Assembly (NCBI GenBank): GCA_022648545.1
Contig: JALCMP010000001.1
Coordinates: 62,001-126,000, forward strand
DNA from: Bacteroidales bacterium
GTDB lineage: Bacteria > Bacteroidota > Bacteroidia > Bacteroidales > UBA932
Direction: 5' to 3'
Length of the DNA stretch: 64,000 nt
Under the pieces are notes generated by a model, which saw nothing but the letters and a program-made list of their open reading frames with translations, had not been told where the DNA came from and did no database searches. Each line of letters starts with the position of its first letter. Position 1 is the first letter of the stretch. A program made the translations under genes and the position numbers. Below, in pieces: positions 26,121-35,091 of this stretch.

Positions 26121-28065
26121 TATAAGCTATAACGATTACGACAAATGCCTTAAAACTCTGCATAATGCAGAAATGGCGGAAATACGGGCGGACCTTTGCG
26201 AACTTTCCGAAACAGAAATTGCCAGTCTTATAAAAGGAACTCGCGGCAATGTAATAATTACATGCCGCATAGCCGGAACTTCGATAAAAAAAGCAAAGAG
26301 CATGCTTTGCGCCGGTATAAATGCAGGGGCGGGATATGTTGACATAGAAACGGAAGCCCCGGACGAATTCGTTTCGGAAATAAGAGGACTCGCCGCCGCA
26401 AAAGGGTGCAGATTGATTATTTCCCATCACGACTTCGAAAAAACTCCGTCTTTAACGGATATGGAAGAAATAGCCCGCGATTGTCTTTCGAAAGGCGCCG
26501 AAATAATAAAAATAGTAACGACGGCAAACAATACTGAAGAAGCTGTCCGAACTCTGGCACTCTATAAAAGCAAAAATCTCAAGGATATGCTGTCGGGATG
26601 CGGAAAAAACAAAAATGCAGGACTGGTTGCTTTTTCAATGGGGGAAAAAGGAAAATTCACACGTTATACCTCGCTTCTTATGGGATCTCCTTTTTCATAC
26701 GCCGCTCCCGAGGAAGGGAAAAATACGGCGCCCGGACAGTTTACCCGGAAACAGCTTGAAAATCTTTTTAAGGAAGGCAAATTCGTTTTCAAACACCCTG
26801 TCATAAAAAATAAGGTAAGCATTCCTTCATCAAAAAGCATTGCACAAAGAGCAATCGTAGCCTCCGCACTTGCAAAAGGTGTTAGCCTTCTCAAAAACTA
26901 CTCTCCGTGCGGAGATTCAGAAGCTGCCCTGAACTTAATAAAGTCTCTGGGATGTGAAATTAAAAAAGAAGGGTCATCTGAAAAAGATAAATATACAATA
27001 ACGATACAAAGCCCGGGAGCGACAAAACTGCAAGCCGGAGAAACCCTTTTTACGGGAGAATCGGGATTTTTAACAAGACTTATCATTCCTGTAGCATGCG
27101 CCCTGTACGGGAAACCCGTTTCAATAAACGGAACAGGCAGTCTTAAAAACAGGAAGCTGGAAGAAACATCCGACGCATTGCGTAATGCAGGAGTAAAATT
27201 CACATGCGATTCAGACCATCTTCCGTTCAAAATACTAAGCGGAATTACAAATAATGAAATATCCTTAAACGGGCGGTCGAGTTCGCAAATAATCTCCGGA
27301 TTCCTTTATGCGATGCCGCTACTCGGGTCCGGATCAGTAATCAGGGTAAAAAACGCATCCAGCCTGCCATATATATTTATGACATTATCGGTACTTAAAA
27401 AATACGGAATCATCTTCGGTGATACTGAGACATCCGAAGTCCTTAATAAAATAAAAAAAGGACTGGATATAAAAATAAGCGGGAAAGGCAAATACGAACC
27501 ATGCAATATATTTCTTGAAACGGACTGGAGTTCGGCCGCCTGCTTTACTGTCGCACAAGCGATCTCTAAATCGCTTAACATGCCTTCATTTATAATAGAA
27601 GGACTGACCGATGACAAAACACAGGCCGACGGCGCAATTCTTGATGTCATAAAAGCATGCGGACCGGAACTTAAGAACTTTAACTTCGATGCCACCGACT
27701 GTCCCGATCTTTTTCCCGCCCTTACCGTACTGGCATGCTTTTGTCATGGAAAAAGCCGGATAAAAGGCGTAGACAGACTCTATGAAAAAGAGAGCAACAG
27801 GGCCGAGGCTATTTATACCGAATTTACCGCACTTGGAGCCGATATTGATATAAAAGACGACATAATGTATATAAAAGGCGGAGAATTACATGGCGGAAAC
27901 GTACACTGCCACAACGATCACCGCATGGCAATGAGCCTTATCACTGCGTCATGCTTCATTAACGAGCCTGTTTATCTGGACAATATATACTGCATAAATA
28001 AATCATTTGCATCCTTCCTTGATAATTTCCTTATATTGAGAAACAAAACGACAAAACAAAAATAA
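26107..28065 (+). CDS. aroDA: Fused type I 3-dehydroquinate dehydratase - EPSP synthase
   Basis: A 652-residue two-domain enzyme. Residues 1-about 215 are a type I (Schiff-base) dehydroquinase: EIRADL (25-30), LIISHHDFEKTP with His108 in the place of the catalytic His, EIIKIVTTANN with Lys135 as the Schiff-base lysine, MGEKGKFTRYTS with Arg186, and APGQFT near 208. Residues about 225-652 are EPSP synthase: KVSIPSSKSIAQRAI (Lys243, Arg248), GESGFLTRLIIPVA, LSGRSSSQ-type segment NGRSSSQIISGFLYA, LYEKESNRAEAI and HNDHRMAMSL. The protein thus does steps 3 and 6 of the shikimate pathway. It overlaps aroB by 14 nt, and aroC starts in its stop codon (TAATG). aroE and aroK are not in the window. The symbol aroDA is descriptive. 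Confidence 0.93.
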   Translation: MICVSISYNDYDKCLKTLHNAEMAEIRADLCELSETEIASLIKGTRGNVIITCRIAGTSIKKAKSMLCAGINAGAGYVDIETEAPDEFVSEIRGLAAAKGCRLIISHHDFEKTPSLTDMEEIARDCLSKGAEIIKIVTTANNTEEAVRTLALYKSKNLKDMLSGCGKNKNAGLVAFSMGEKGKFTRYTSLLMGSPFSYAAPEEGKNTAPGQFTRKQLENLFKEGKFVFKHPVIKNKVSIPSSKSIAQRAIVASALAKGVSLLKNYSPCGDSEAALNLIKSLGCEIKKEGSSEKDKYTITIQSPGATKLQAGETLFTGESGFLTRLIIPVACALYGKPVSINGTGSLKNRKLEETSDALRNAGVKFTCDSDHLPFKILSGITNNEISLNGRSSSQIISGFLYAMPLLGSGSVIRVKNASSLPYIFMTLSVLKKYGIIFGDTETSEVLNKIKKGLDIKISGKGKYEPCNIFLETDWSSAACFTVAQAISKSLNMPSFIIEGLTDDKTQADGAILDVIKACGPELKNFNFDATDCPDLFPALTVLACFCHGKSRIKGVDRLYEKESNRAEAIYTEFTALGADIDIKDDIMYIKGGELHGGNVHCHNDHRMAMSLITASCFINEPVYLDNIYCINKSFASFLDNFLILRNKTTKQK

Positions 28066-29105
28066 TGAACACTTACGGCAACATACTAAGAATTTCCATT
28101 TTCGGAGAATCACATGGTAAACTTATAGGGGTCGTAATGGACGGCATTCCGGCAGGGATTCCCATATGCGAAGACGATTTTCTTAAAGATCTCGGAAGAA
28201 GGAAAAGCGGAGGGTTCGGAACTACGCCGCGGATAGAAAGAGATCTTCCGAATATAGTGAGCGGAGTTTACGAGGGCCGGACAACCGGTGCGCCACTTAC
28301 CGTAACTTTCGAGAACGGCAATACTCATTCGGAAGATTATTCCACTTTCAGGCAAAGGCCGCGTCCCGGACACGCTGATTTCGTTGCCGGGGTAAAATAT
28401 AAGGGATTCAACGATATAAGGGGAGGAGGACATTTCAGCGGAAGAATGACCCTTTGCCTTGTTGCCGCCGGGGTCGTTGCAAAAAAAATAGCCGGAGGAA
28501 TAACCTTCACCGCAGGATTGACGGAACTGGGAGGAATTGCCTTGCCCGGAGGCAAATGCATAACAAGCGAAGATATCAGCGAACATTTCCCGGAAGAATG
28601 GACCGATGCCCTAAATGATGCATCGAGAGCCGGAGATTCCATAGGAGGCATAATAGAATGCAAATGTAAAAATGTTCCCGTAGGGCTTGGAGAACCCTTC
28701 TTCAACTCAATCGAATCAGGAATAGCACATCTCGTCTTTTCGGTACCGGCTACAAGAGGAATAGAATTCGGAGACGGATTTGCGGCAGCCGGCATGAAAG
28801 GGTCGGAACACAATGATTGCCTTGCCGACGGAGAGGGACATACGCAAAAAAACGGTGCCGGAGGAATAAACGGAGGCATAAGCAACGGCAGCCCTATAGT
28901 TTTTAGGGTAGCCGTCAAACCTACTTCCAGTATAGCGGCCCTGCAGAAAAGTTATGATTTTTCCCAGGATGCCGTTTGCGAATTTTCTGTTCCGGGCAGA
29001 CACGACACATGCGTAGCACTGAGATGTCTGCCCGTAATAGAAGCTGCTGCGGCCATTACGATAGCAGACAACTTATTGATGAATAATATTTTTGTTAAAA
29101 TTTAA
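28065..29105 (+). CDS. aroC: Chorismate synthase
   Basis: This 346-residue enzyme removes phosphate from EPSP to give chorismate using reduced FMN. It begins NTYGNILRISIFGESHGKLIGVVMDGIPAG, with the GESHG signature. Other motifs are RRKSGGFGTTPRIERD, RPRPGHADF, DIRGGGHFSGRMT (substrate/FMN site), FSVPATRGIEFGDGF and GINGGISNGSPI, with RHDTCVALRCLPVIEA at the end. All core parts are intact. Its ATG overlaps the aroDA stop (TAATG), so translation is probably coupled. It is last in the operon; no clear terminator was seen before the next promoter. Confidence 0.97.
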   Translation: MNTYGNILRISIFGESHGKLIGVVMDGIPAGIPICEDDFLKDLGRRKSGGFGTTPRIERDLPNIVSGVYEGRTTGAPLTVTFENGNTHSEDYSTFRQRPRPGHADFVAGVKYKGFNDIRGGGHFSGRMTLCLVAAGVVAKKIAGGITFTAGLTELGGIALPGGKCITSEDISEHFPEEWTDALNDASRAGDSIGGIIECKCKNVPVGLGEPFFNSIESGIAHLVFSVPATRGIEFGDGFAAAGMKGSEHNDCLADGEGHTQKNGAGGINGGISNGSPIVFRVAVKPTSSIAALQKSYDFSQDAVCEFSVPGRHDTCVALRCLPVIEAAAAITIADNLLMNNIFVKI

Positions 29106-29123
29106 CACTTGGGATTTTTTTTA

Positions 29124-29131
29124 TATATTTG
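29124..29131 (+). promoter_or_regulatory. -7 box (TAtaTTTG) before the LruC-type lipoprotein gene
   Basis: An exact TAnnTTTG match about 60 nt before the ATG at 29190. No TTTG at the expected -33 position, so only half of the promoter is supported. Confidence 0.45.
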
Positions 29132-29189
29132 TCTGTTAGTTTCATACTGATCATCATAATATATATAAACACTCTAACAGGTCACTACC

Positions 29190-31193
29190 ATGAAAAAGCA
29201 TGTAATTTATATTGTAGGAGCGGCCTTATTGTTGTCCGCTTGTGTAAAGAACAATATTTCCACTAAAAACAATAACGATAAATACCCCGAAGTAATTACG
29301 AACATGACGACTACGTCGGAATACACTGTTCCTACGAAAAGCGGGTATACTACAATAGTTTCGTATAAAGGAAAAACGCTTGCCGTAACGAGCTCGCCTA
29401 TGGATATTCTGATTCCCAAGCAGGCTCTTACAACAAAAGCCGATGCCACCGACAGTCTTATAGTCTATTATACAGAAGGAACAACTTCCGAATCTTATTC
29501 TGATCTATGGCAGACCATAGCATTCGAAGATACGAAAACCAGTTCCAGCGACTTGGACTACAACGACCTTATATTTCAGGCCGAATATGTACGCAACGGG
29601 GCGAACTTGAAAATAAACATACATCCCATAGCTTTGGGATCCGTTAATAAGATATCCCTGAATCTGGTATGGTATCAAGGATCACCGGACAACGCACACT
29701 ACGTATCAGTAAGTCCGAACGTAAGAGAGGAACTTTTCGGAGATACCGAAGCAGGATCCATAAAATTCATAAACACAAAAAGATACGACAGGCACTACGA
29801 CAATTTCACAAAAACAATAGACCTTGGCGTATCCGATTCATCGGATCCGGTATACATTTCGTGGTATATATATACGTCGGGATCCAAAATCTTCGCACTT
29901 AATTCTTTCGGTGCCGAATGCGTGGATGATAACGGAAATCCCTACGGACTAGTGCTTACAGATGTAACGGGAGGGAGTTCTCCGGTTATATCGGGCGGTG
30001 CGGCAATAAGACAATTCGGAACCAAGGCTGGCGATTCCGATCTTGAATTCTCCGACTGGAGCGAAGTAAACAACATTTTCACATGGCCTGACGAACCTCA
30101 GACCTCAGACTATTCGGGACTTCCCGAACTCCCATCTTATGTACCATACGGTACAAGCAATTCATATGTCGTTTCCGCCGACAATAATATTATTAGTCCA
30201 ATACAGAACGGAACTGTCTATGTACTTGGAACGTTAACAATCACCTCTGCATGGGCGAATAATTCTGCCGGAGGAAATACATTTTATGTAATGCCCGGAG
30301 GTACTCTGATATTACCGGACGGCATTGCGCTGCAAAACACGTTCATATATAATTTCGGAGGAACCATAAAAACCATCGGAAGCGAAAGCACCCAGCATAT
30401 TTTCGTCTCAAACAACGCCAGGTTGTATTGTTCCGGCGATCTTTATCTGGGCACAAGCGGATCACTTATTGTAGAAGGAGCGAGCTGGGGAGACAACTCC
30501 GGCAAAGCTTATATAGGCGGTACCCTTAATACAAAATACATAAAAGTGAACGGGACCACGGCTTATCTTTACCTGAACTGCAAAACAGGAGACATAGTTA
30601 ATGATACATACCTCACTGCAGGAGGGACGTTGTTCATAAACAATTATTTGTACACCAAATCTCTGGAAATGGATACACATACTCCTAATTCAAGAATGTT
30701 CATTCGCGAAGGCGGGTATGCTTATATTCCCGGAGAATACAGATCTTACAATTCAACAACGCTTGTGCAAACAGTTCCCGATAGCAAATCTTCAGTTAAT
30801 TATTCGGTATTCAAGGCAGGCAGAATCTCCCTGTACGAGAATGAGAATTCGTTCGAAGGCAGATTCTCGGGATACATGGATGTAATATTTGACCATACGA
30901 ATGTTAAGAATGACGGCTTTACGGTAAGCAGCAATATAGTTCTTAATGACGATTCTATATATCTTCCCTCCAATGGATGCAACCCAGGATACGGCAAACC
31001 GGCAAACACAAGCAGGGGCCTCAACTGGTTCAGATATCCTTACGAAGGGGTTAACATAAGGGAGTGCTATAAATACGATAGCTGGATAAACGGAAACTGG
31101 GACTTTACCCTCCTCGATTCTTCCAAGGTTTTTGATATTACGGATAACAACCCGGCAAAAGGATCAAAAACAGGAATATATAATATAGAATAA
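29190..31193 (+). CDS. LruC-domain lipoprotein with repetitive C-terminal region
   Basis: This 667-residue surface or periplasmic lipoprotein has signal MKKHVIYIVGAALLLSAC (Cys18). Residues about 100-320 carry the LruC-domain (DUF4842) hallmark WQTIAFEDTKTSSSDLDYNDL, with the acidic D-DYND motif likely to bind calcium, and end around FSDWSEVNNIFTWP. Residues about 330-560 are a run of short Gly-rich strands (GTVYVLGTLTI, FYVMPGGTLILPDG, RLYCSGDLYLGTSGSLIVEG, KAYIGGTLNTKYIKV) that looks like a right-handed beta-solenoid. No catalytic residues are recognised. It stands alone between aroC and a terminator. LruC-type proteins are common envelope proteins of unknown role; adhesion or structural binding is a guess. 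Confidence 0.85.
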   Translation: MKKHVIYIVGAALLLSACVKNNISTKNNNDKYPEVITNMTTTSEYTVPTKSGYTTIVSYKGKTLAVTSSPMDILIPKQALTTKADATDSLIVYYTEGTTSESYSDLWQTIAFEDTKTSSSDLDYNDLIFQAEYVRNGANLKINIHPIALGSVNKISLNLVWYQGSPDNAHYVSVSPNVREELFGDTEAGSIKFINTKRYDRHYDNFTKTIDLGVSDSSDPVYISWYIYTSGSKIFALNSFGAECVDDNGNPYGLVLTDVTGGSSPVISGGAAIRQFGTKAGDSDLEFSDWSEVNNIFTWPDEPQTSDYSGLPELPSYVPYGTSNSYVVSADNNIISPIQNGTVYVLGTLTITSAWANNSAGGNTFYVMPGGTLILPDGIALQNTFIYNFGGTIKTIGSESTQHIFVSNNARLYCSGDLYLGTSGSLIVEGASWGDNSGKAYIGGTLNTKYIKVNGTTAYLYLNCKTGDIVNDTYLTAGGTLFINNYLYTKSLEMDTHTPNSRMFIREGGYAYIPGEYRSYNSTTLVQTVPDSKSSVNYSVFKAGRISLYENENSFEGRFSGYMDVIFDHTNVKNDGFTVSSNIVLNDDSIYLPSNGCNPGYGKPANTSRGLNWFRYPYEGVNIRECYKYDSWINGNWDFTLLDSSKVFDITDNNPAKGSKTGIYNIE

Positions 31194-31232
31194 ATTTCCC
31201 CTGCGGGAATACTATAAAATAAATAAAAAGAG

Positions 31233-31269
31233 AAAAAAGGCTCACAGGAAAAACCTGCGAGCCTTTTTA
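31233..31269. terminator. Bidirectional terminator after the LruC-type gene
   Basis: AAAAAGGCTCaCAGG / CCTGcGAGCCTTTTT with a short A-rich loop and A/T runs on both sides. It lies between convergent genes. Confidence 0.88.
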
Positions 31270-31308
31270 TTTAACCAATAACGGTATTATATCTACTCCT
31301 GTTATTCT

Positions 31309-32544
31309 CTATCTTATTATTGAACCGGCCACTATATTTGCAACCAGAGCTCTCAGTCTTACCACGCTCCCCTTGTCAACAGGATGTACGCGGTGCGCCA
31401 GAAGAATTACAGCGGTTTTGGACTTTACATCAATAACGATGGAAGTTCCAGTATATCCGGTATGACAGAAAGTAGATCCCGGAGAAAACAAATCCCCTTT
31501 ATTTGACGAATAATCGGAATTGCAGTCCCAGCCCAAAGCTCGGCCCAGACCTGATGTTTCTTCGGGCACGGTAAACATGGCCTTCACAGTCATTTCCCCC
31601 AACACATGCCTGCCGTTTATCTCGCCGCCGTTCATGAGCGCCGCAGCCAATATGGAAAGATCTTCGGCATTGGAAAAGACTCCGGCATTTCCGGAATCGC
31701 CGTTATTTGCTATACGGGCGAGAGGATCATGTACTACTCCGCGCAGCACACTTCCGTCGGGTTGTTTCTCGGTAGGTGCCACCAGCTTCATTATTGCAGT
31801 TTTATGCTGTGCCATGGGGCTGTATGTGGTATATTTCATTCCAAGATAATCAAAAACGTTCATCTGGGCATAATCGCAAAGTTTCTCTCCCGTCACTTTT
31901 TCCAAAATATACCCGAGGGATATGAAATTAAGACAGCTGTAAACGAATTTGGACCTGGGTTTGTAAACTCTTTTGCAGGTGCTGATATATTTAAGCAAAG
32001 TTTGGGGATTTGCAGCGCCGTATTCCTTTTTAAGATAACCGGGATTTACATACGGAGGAAGTCCGGAAGTATGTGTAAGCAGATCTATTATTTTAGGATC
32101 CGTCTTTTCCCCGGTGTCGGGATCTACATAAGGCTGAAAGTCGGGCAAATATCTATTTACCTTATCGTTCAATCTTACGTAACCGCCTTCCACAAGCTTC
32201 ATGAAGGACATTGTCGTACCTACAACCTTACTGCATGAAGCCAGGTCGAATACGGTATTCACGGTCATTTTTTCCTTTTCAGGATAAACCGATTTATATC
32301 CGTAAGCTTTCAGATACGCAATCCTGCCATCGCGCACTACCGCCAGGACAGCTCCCGGAATAGTTTTGTCGGCAATAGCCTCGTTTATGACTTCGTCAGC
32401 ACGAGTCAGCCTTCCCGGATCCAGTCCCGCTTCTGCAGGAGATATTTTTGGCAAATAATTTCCTTTTCGCCCCCGGCCTTCATTCTGTGCAAAAGAAGAA
32501 AATACCAGAGCACAAAAAGCCACGCTCAATAAAAATTTTTTCAT
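31309..32544 (-). CDS. Beta-lactamase-fold serine hydrolase (class C / PBP4-like)
   Basis: This 411-residue exported hydrolase has signal peptide MKKFLLSVAFCALVFSSFAQ. The S-x-x-K motif is in FDLASCSKVVGT. The Tyr motif of this fold appears as YSCLNFISLGY (YxN). The third motif is HTGYTGTS near the C-terminus. GAVLAVVRDGRIAYLKAYG and THTSGLPPYV are typical of the broad Pfam 'Beta-lactamase' family that includes esterases, D-Ala peptidases and amidases. It is not clearly an antibiotic-degrading enzyme. It is encoded in the same direction as galK-galM, 86 nt after galM, but has its own probable -7 box. Confidence 0.9.
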   Translation of the reverse strand: MKKFLLSVAFCALVFSSFAQNEGRGRKGNYLPKISPAEAGLDPGRLTRADEVINEAIADKTIPGAVLAVVRDGRIAYLKAYGYKSVYPEKEKMTVNTVFDLASCSKVVGTTMSFMKLVEGGYVRLNDKVNRYLPDFQPYVDPDTGEKTDPKIIDLLTHTSGLPPYVNPGYLKKEYGAANPQTLLKYISTCKRVYKPRSKFVYSCLNFISLGYILEKVTGEKLCDYAQMNVFDYLGMKYTTYSPMAQHKTAIMKLVAPTEKQPDGSVLRGVVHDPLARIANNGDSGNAGVFSNAEDLSILAAALMNGGEINGRHVLGEMTVKAMFTVPEETSGLGRALGWDCNSDYSSNKGDLFSPGSTFCHTGYTGTSIVIDVKSKTAVILLAHRVHPVDKGSVVRLRALVANIVAGSIIR

Positions 32545-32586
32545 TCCGTTCGTTTTATAAAAGTTTATTCGTTAAGTATTGCGGGA

Positions 32587-32594
32587 CAAATTTA
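32587..32594 (-). promoter_or_regulatory. -7 box (TAaaTTTG) before the serine hydrolase gene
   Basis: CAAATTTA on the given strand reads TAAATTTG on the minus strand, 43 nt before the ATG at 32544. The -33 position is not convincing. Confidence 0.4.
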
Positions 32595-32630
32595 ATTATA
32601 AACGGATAAGAGACCTAAAAAACGATCGGT

Positions 32631-33716
32631 TTATATGGTGGTGAATTCGAAAATTATTTTATTCTCATAATTATCGCCCGGTCTTAATACGGAGGTTGGA
32701 AAAGCGGGCTTATTAGGGGCGTCAGGGAACCCCTGGCATTCCATTGCTACTCCATCATAATCTTTATAGTCGCATCCGCCCTTCCCCGTTTGAGAACCGG
32801 TGAGCCAATTTCCGGTATATACCTGAATTCCCGGAGAATTCGTATAAACATTTACTTTCCGCCCGGATTCGCTGCTGTATAATTCGGCAGCAGGGACGGC
32901 AGGAATATCTCCTCCGGTAATTTCTTCCGGTTTGCCATGCCATCCGTCCAGAACCCAGCAATTGTCATATCCCTTGCCGTATTCCAGTGCCGGAAATTTT
33001 TCTTCCAGTCTTTCTCCCAGGGATTTGAAAGAGGTAAAATCCATAGGAGTGCCCGAAACAGGAGCTATCTCTCCCGTAGGAATAAGGGTGGAATCAGTAG
33101 GAAGGTATTTGGATGCATGCAAACGAAGCATATGACTGCGTATATCACCGTGTCCTGCGCCGTTCAAATTGAAATATGTATGATTGGTCAGATTTATAAC
33201 GGTAGGAGCATCGGTATCTGCCTTTAGCACTAGCTCCAGTCGTCCGCCTCCGTTTGTTTCTACCCATCTGTAATGCGCCTTAACATTTACTTTTCCGGGA
33301 TAACCCGAATCTCCGTCTTCGGATGTAAGATAAAACGAAACTCCGTCATCTTCTATCTTTCCCTGCCATAATCTGTTTGCATATCCGTCGGGGCCGCCGT
33401 GAAGATGATTGGGACCGTTATTAACTGGCAGGGTATATGTCCGGCCGCCAAGGGAAAACTTTCCATATGCTATTCTATTGGCATAACGGCCCGGGACCTT
33501 GCCGAAACAAGGGCCATCACCTACATAATAAGAAAGATTATCATAGCCAAGAACTACATCCTCTACAACACCATGGGAATCGGGAACACAAACGGAGACT
33601 ATGGCAGCTCCTATATTGCAAAATCGGATGACGATCCCTTTCCCTGCATCCATTGTAAAAAGCAGTATATCTTTTCCTTCGGAAGAAACCCCTTTTTTAT
33701 CGCAATGAATTTTCAT
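32631..33716 (-). CDS. galM: Aldose 1-epimerase (galactose mutarotase)
   Basis: The 361-residue mutarotase interconverts alpha and beta anomers of galactose and glucose for the Leloir pathway. Motifs are GRYANRIAYGKFSLGG, NNGPNHLHGGPDG (His), VINLTNHTYFNLNGAGHGDI with the catalytic His, YDNCWVL with the Asp region, and near the end VAMECQGFPDAPN holding the catalytic Glu. No signal peptide, so cytoplasmic. It starts 4 nt after the galK stop, so galK and galM are one operon. galT and galE are not in the window. Confidence 0.95.
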   Translation of the reverse strand: MKIHCDKKGVSSEGKDILLFTMDAGKGIVIRFCNIGAAIVSVCVPDSHGVVEDVVLGYDNLSYYVGDGPCFGKVPGRYANRIAYGKFSLGGRTYTLPVNNGPNHLHGGPDGYANRLWQGKIEDDGVSFYLTSEDGDSGYPGKVNVKAHYRWVETNGGGRLELVLKADTDAPTVINLTNHTYFNLNGAGHGDIRSHMLRLHASKYLPTDSTLIPTGEIAPVSGTPMDFTSFKSLGERLEEKFPALEYGKGYDNCWVLDGWHGKPEEITGGDIPAVPAAELYSSESGRKVNVYTNSPGIQVYTGNWLTGSQTGKGGCDYKDYDGVAMECQGFPDAPNKPAFPTSVLRPGDNYENKIIFEFTTI

Positions 33717-33720
33717 GTCA

Positions 33721-34911
33721 TTAAAGTTTTCTGGCTCCGTCGCTTATTATTACATCGTATATTTTCGGTTCATGCCCGAACTTTTCTTCGAATTTTCTTT
33801 TAGCACCGGATATGAAGGCATCGTACAATTCGGATTTTACAAGATTTATGGTACAACCTCCGAAACCTCCGCCCATAACTCTGGATCCTGTTACATCGTA
33901 TTCCCCGGCCAAATCGTTAAGGAAATCCAATTCTTCGCAGCTAACCTCATAGAGTTTGCTCATGCCATGATGGGTTTCATACATTTTTTGTCCTACTGTT
34001 TCGTAATCTCCCTTTTCGAGGGCTTTACAAACATCAAGTACTCTTTGTATTTCTTCTATTACGTACTCGGCACGCATATGATCTTCGGAAGATATTCTAT
34101 CCTTAACGGCATTAAGCATTTCCATATCAACGTCTCTGAGAAACTCCACATCAGGATGTCCGTTTGCCTTAACAGCCGCTACAACATTTTCGCAGCTCTT
34201 GCGGCGCTTATTATAGGCACTGGAAGCCAACTCATGTTTTACTACGGTATCCAGAAGGACGAGCCTGTATCCCTTTGGATCGAATGGAAAATATTCATAT
34301 TCCATTGAACGGCAATCGAGTCTCATCAGACTGCCCTTGCGGCCGAATACCGAAGCGAACTGATCCATTATTCCACAATTTACTCCACAGTAATTATGCT
34401 CGGTCGCCTGTCCTATTTTTGCAAGTTCGAATTTATCTATGTTCAAGCCAAAAATATCGTTTAAGGCAAAAGCATAGGTGCTTTCGAGAGCGGCGGACGA
34501 CGACAGACCCGCTCCCAGAGGGATATTGCCTGAAAGTACGGTATCGAACCCTTTTATTTTTCCGCCTCTTTTGATGACCTCGCGGCAAACGCCGAAAATA
34601 TACCTTGCCCAATGCTCGGCAGGCATGTCTTCTTCTTCGAGACCGAATTCTGAATACGGATTTTCTTCGGTTATATCAAGGGAATAAGCTCTTACTTTTT
34701 CTTTTCCGCCCGTCGCGGCAAGGCCGTTGGGATTTATTTCCGCTATTATGCATTTATCTATGGCACCGGGGAAGACGAATCCTCCGTTATAATCTGTATG
34801 TTCGCCAATAAGATTTATACGTCCCGGAGACGCATACTGAATGCCGTGGCTTCCGAATCTTTTTTCAAATGCCTTTGAAATTTTTTCCTTCATATAAAGT
34901 GCTTTTTTCAA
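33721..34911 (-). CDS. galK: Galactokinase
   Basis: 396 residues from the ATG at 34911; an in-frame ATG at 34893 (MKEKISKAFEKRFG) is an equally good start. This GHMP kinase phosphorylates galactose at C1 with ATP. The galactokinase signature is GRINLIGEHTDYNGGFVFP near residue 30. The GHMP ATP-binding loop is IPLGAGLSSSAALE, and the C-terminal motif is GSRVMGGGFGGCTI. CGIMDQFASVFG contains the catalytic-base Asp region. It forms an operon with galM. No lactose or galactoside transporter gene is next to it. Confidence 0.95.
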   Translation of the reverse strand: MKKALYMKEKISKAFEKRFGSHGIQYASPGRINLIGEHTDYNGGFVFPGAIDKCIIAEINPNGLAATGGKEKVRAYSLDITEENPYSEFGLEEEDMPAEHWARYIFGVCREVIKRGGKIKGFDTVLSGNIPLGAGLSSSAALESTYAFALNDIFGLNIDKFELAKIGQATEHNYCGVNCGIMDQFASVFGRKGSLMRLDCRSMEYEYFPFDPKGYRLVLLDTVVKHELASSAYNKRRKSCENVVAAVKANGHPDVEFLRDVDMEMLNAVKDRISSEDHMRAEYVIEEIQRVLDVCKALEKGDYETVGQKMYETHHGMSKLYEVSCEELDFLNDLAGEYDVTGSRVMGGGFGGCTINLVKSELYDAFISGAKRKFEEKFGHEPKIYDVIISDGARKL

Positions 34912-34997
34912 TTTTTTATACAGTTAAATTTTGTGAAGATGAAGTTAAGAAAATTTCGTATTAGAAAAACAAACATTTCGGACATTTAAGAACTATT

Positions 34998-35046
34998 TTG
35001 AGACAAAAAAGTAAACGGAGGCGCAGAAAACGAATCTGCACCTCCG
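34998..35046 (-). terminator. Terminator after rpsC, ending the short S10 operon
   Basis: CGGAGGcGCAG (35016-35026) and CTGCaCCTCCG (35036-35046) form an 11-bp stem with one mismatch. On the minus strand it is followed by TTTACTTTTTTG. It marks a true operon end right after rpsC. Confidence 0.8.
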
Positions 35047-35091
35047 AAATATTAACATTTGCCGTTGTAAAACGGCATCGATTTTCCGAAA

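Noticed and set aside
31309-32544. Antibiotic-resistance beta-lactamase
   Set aside because: The motifs fit the broad serine hydrolase fold (SCSK, YSCLN, HTG); there is no sign of a true resistance enzyme or of mobile DNA around it.
34912-34997. Consensus promoter for galK
   Set aside because: TTTG and TA-containing sequences are present on the minus strand but no TAnnTTTG box at a reasonable spacing, so none is listed.
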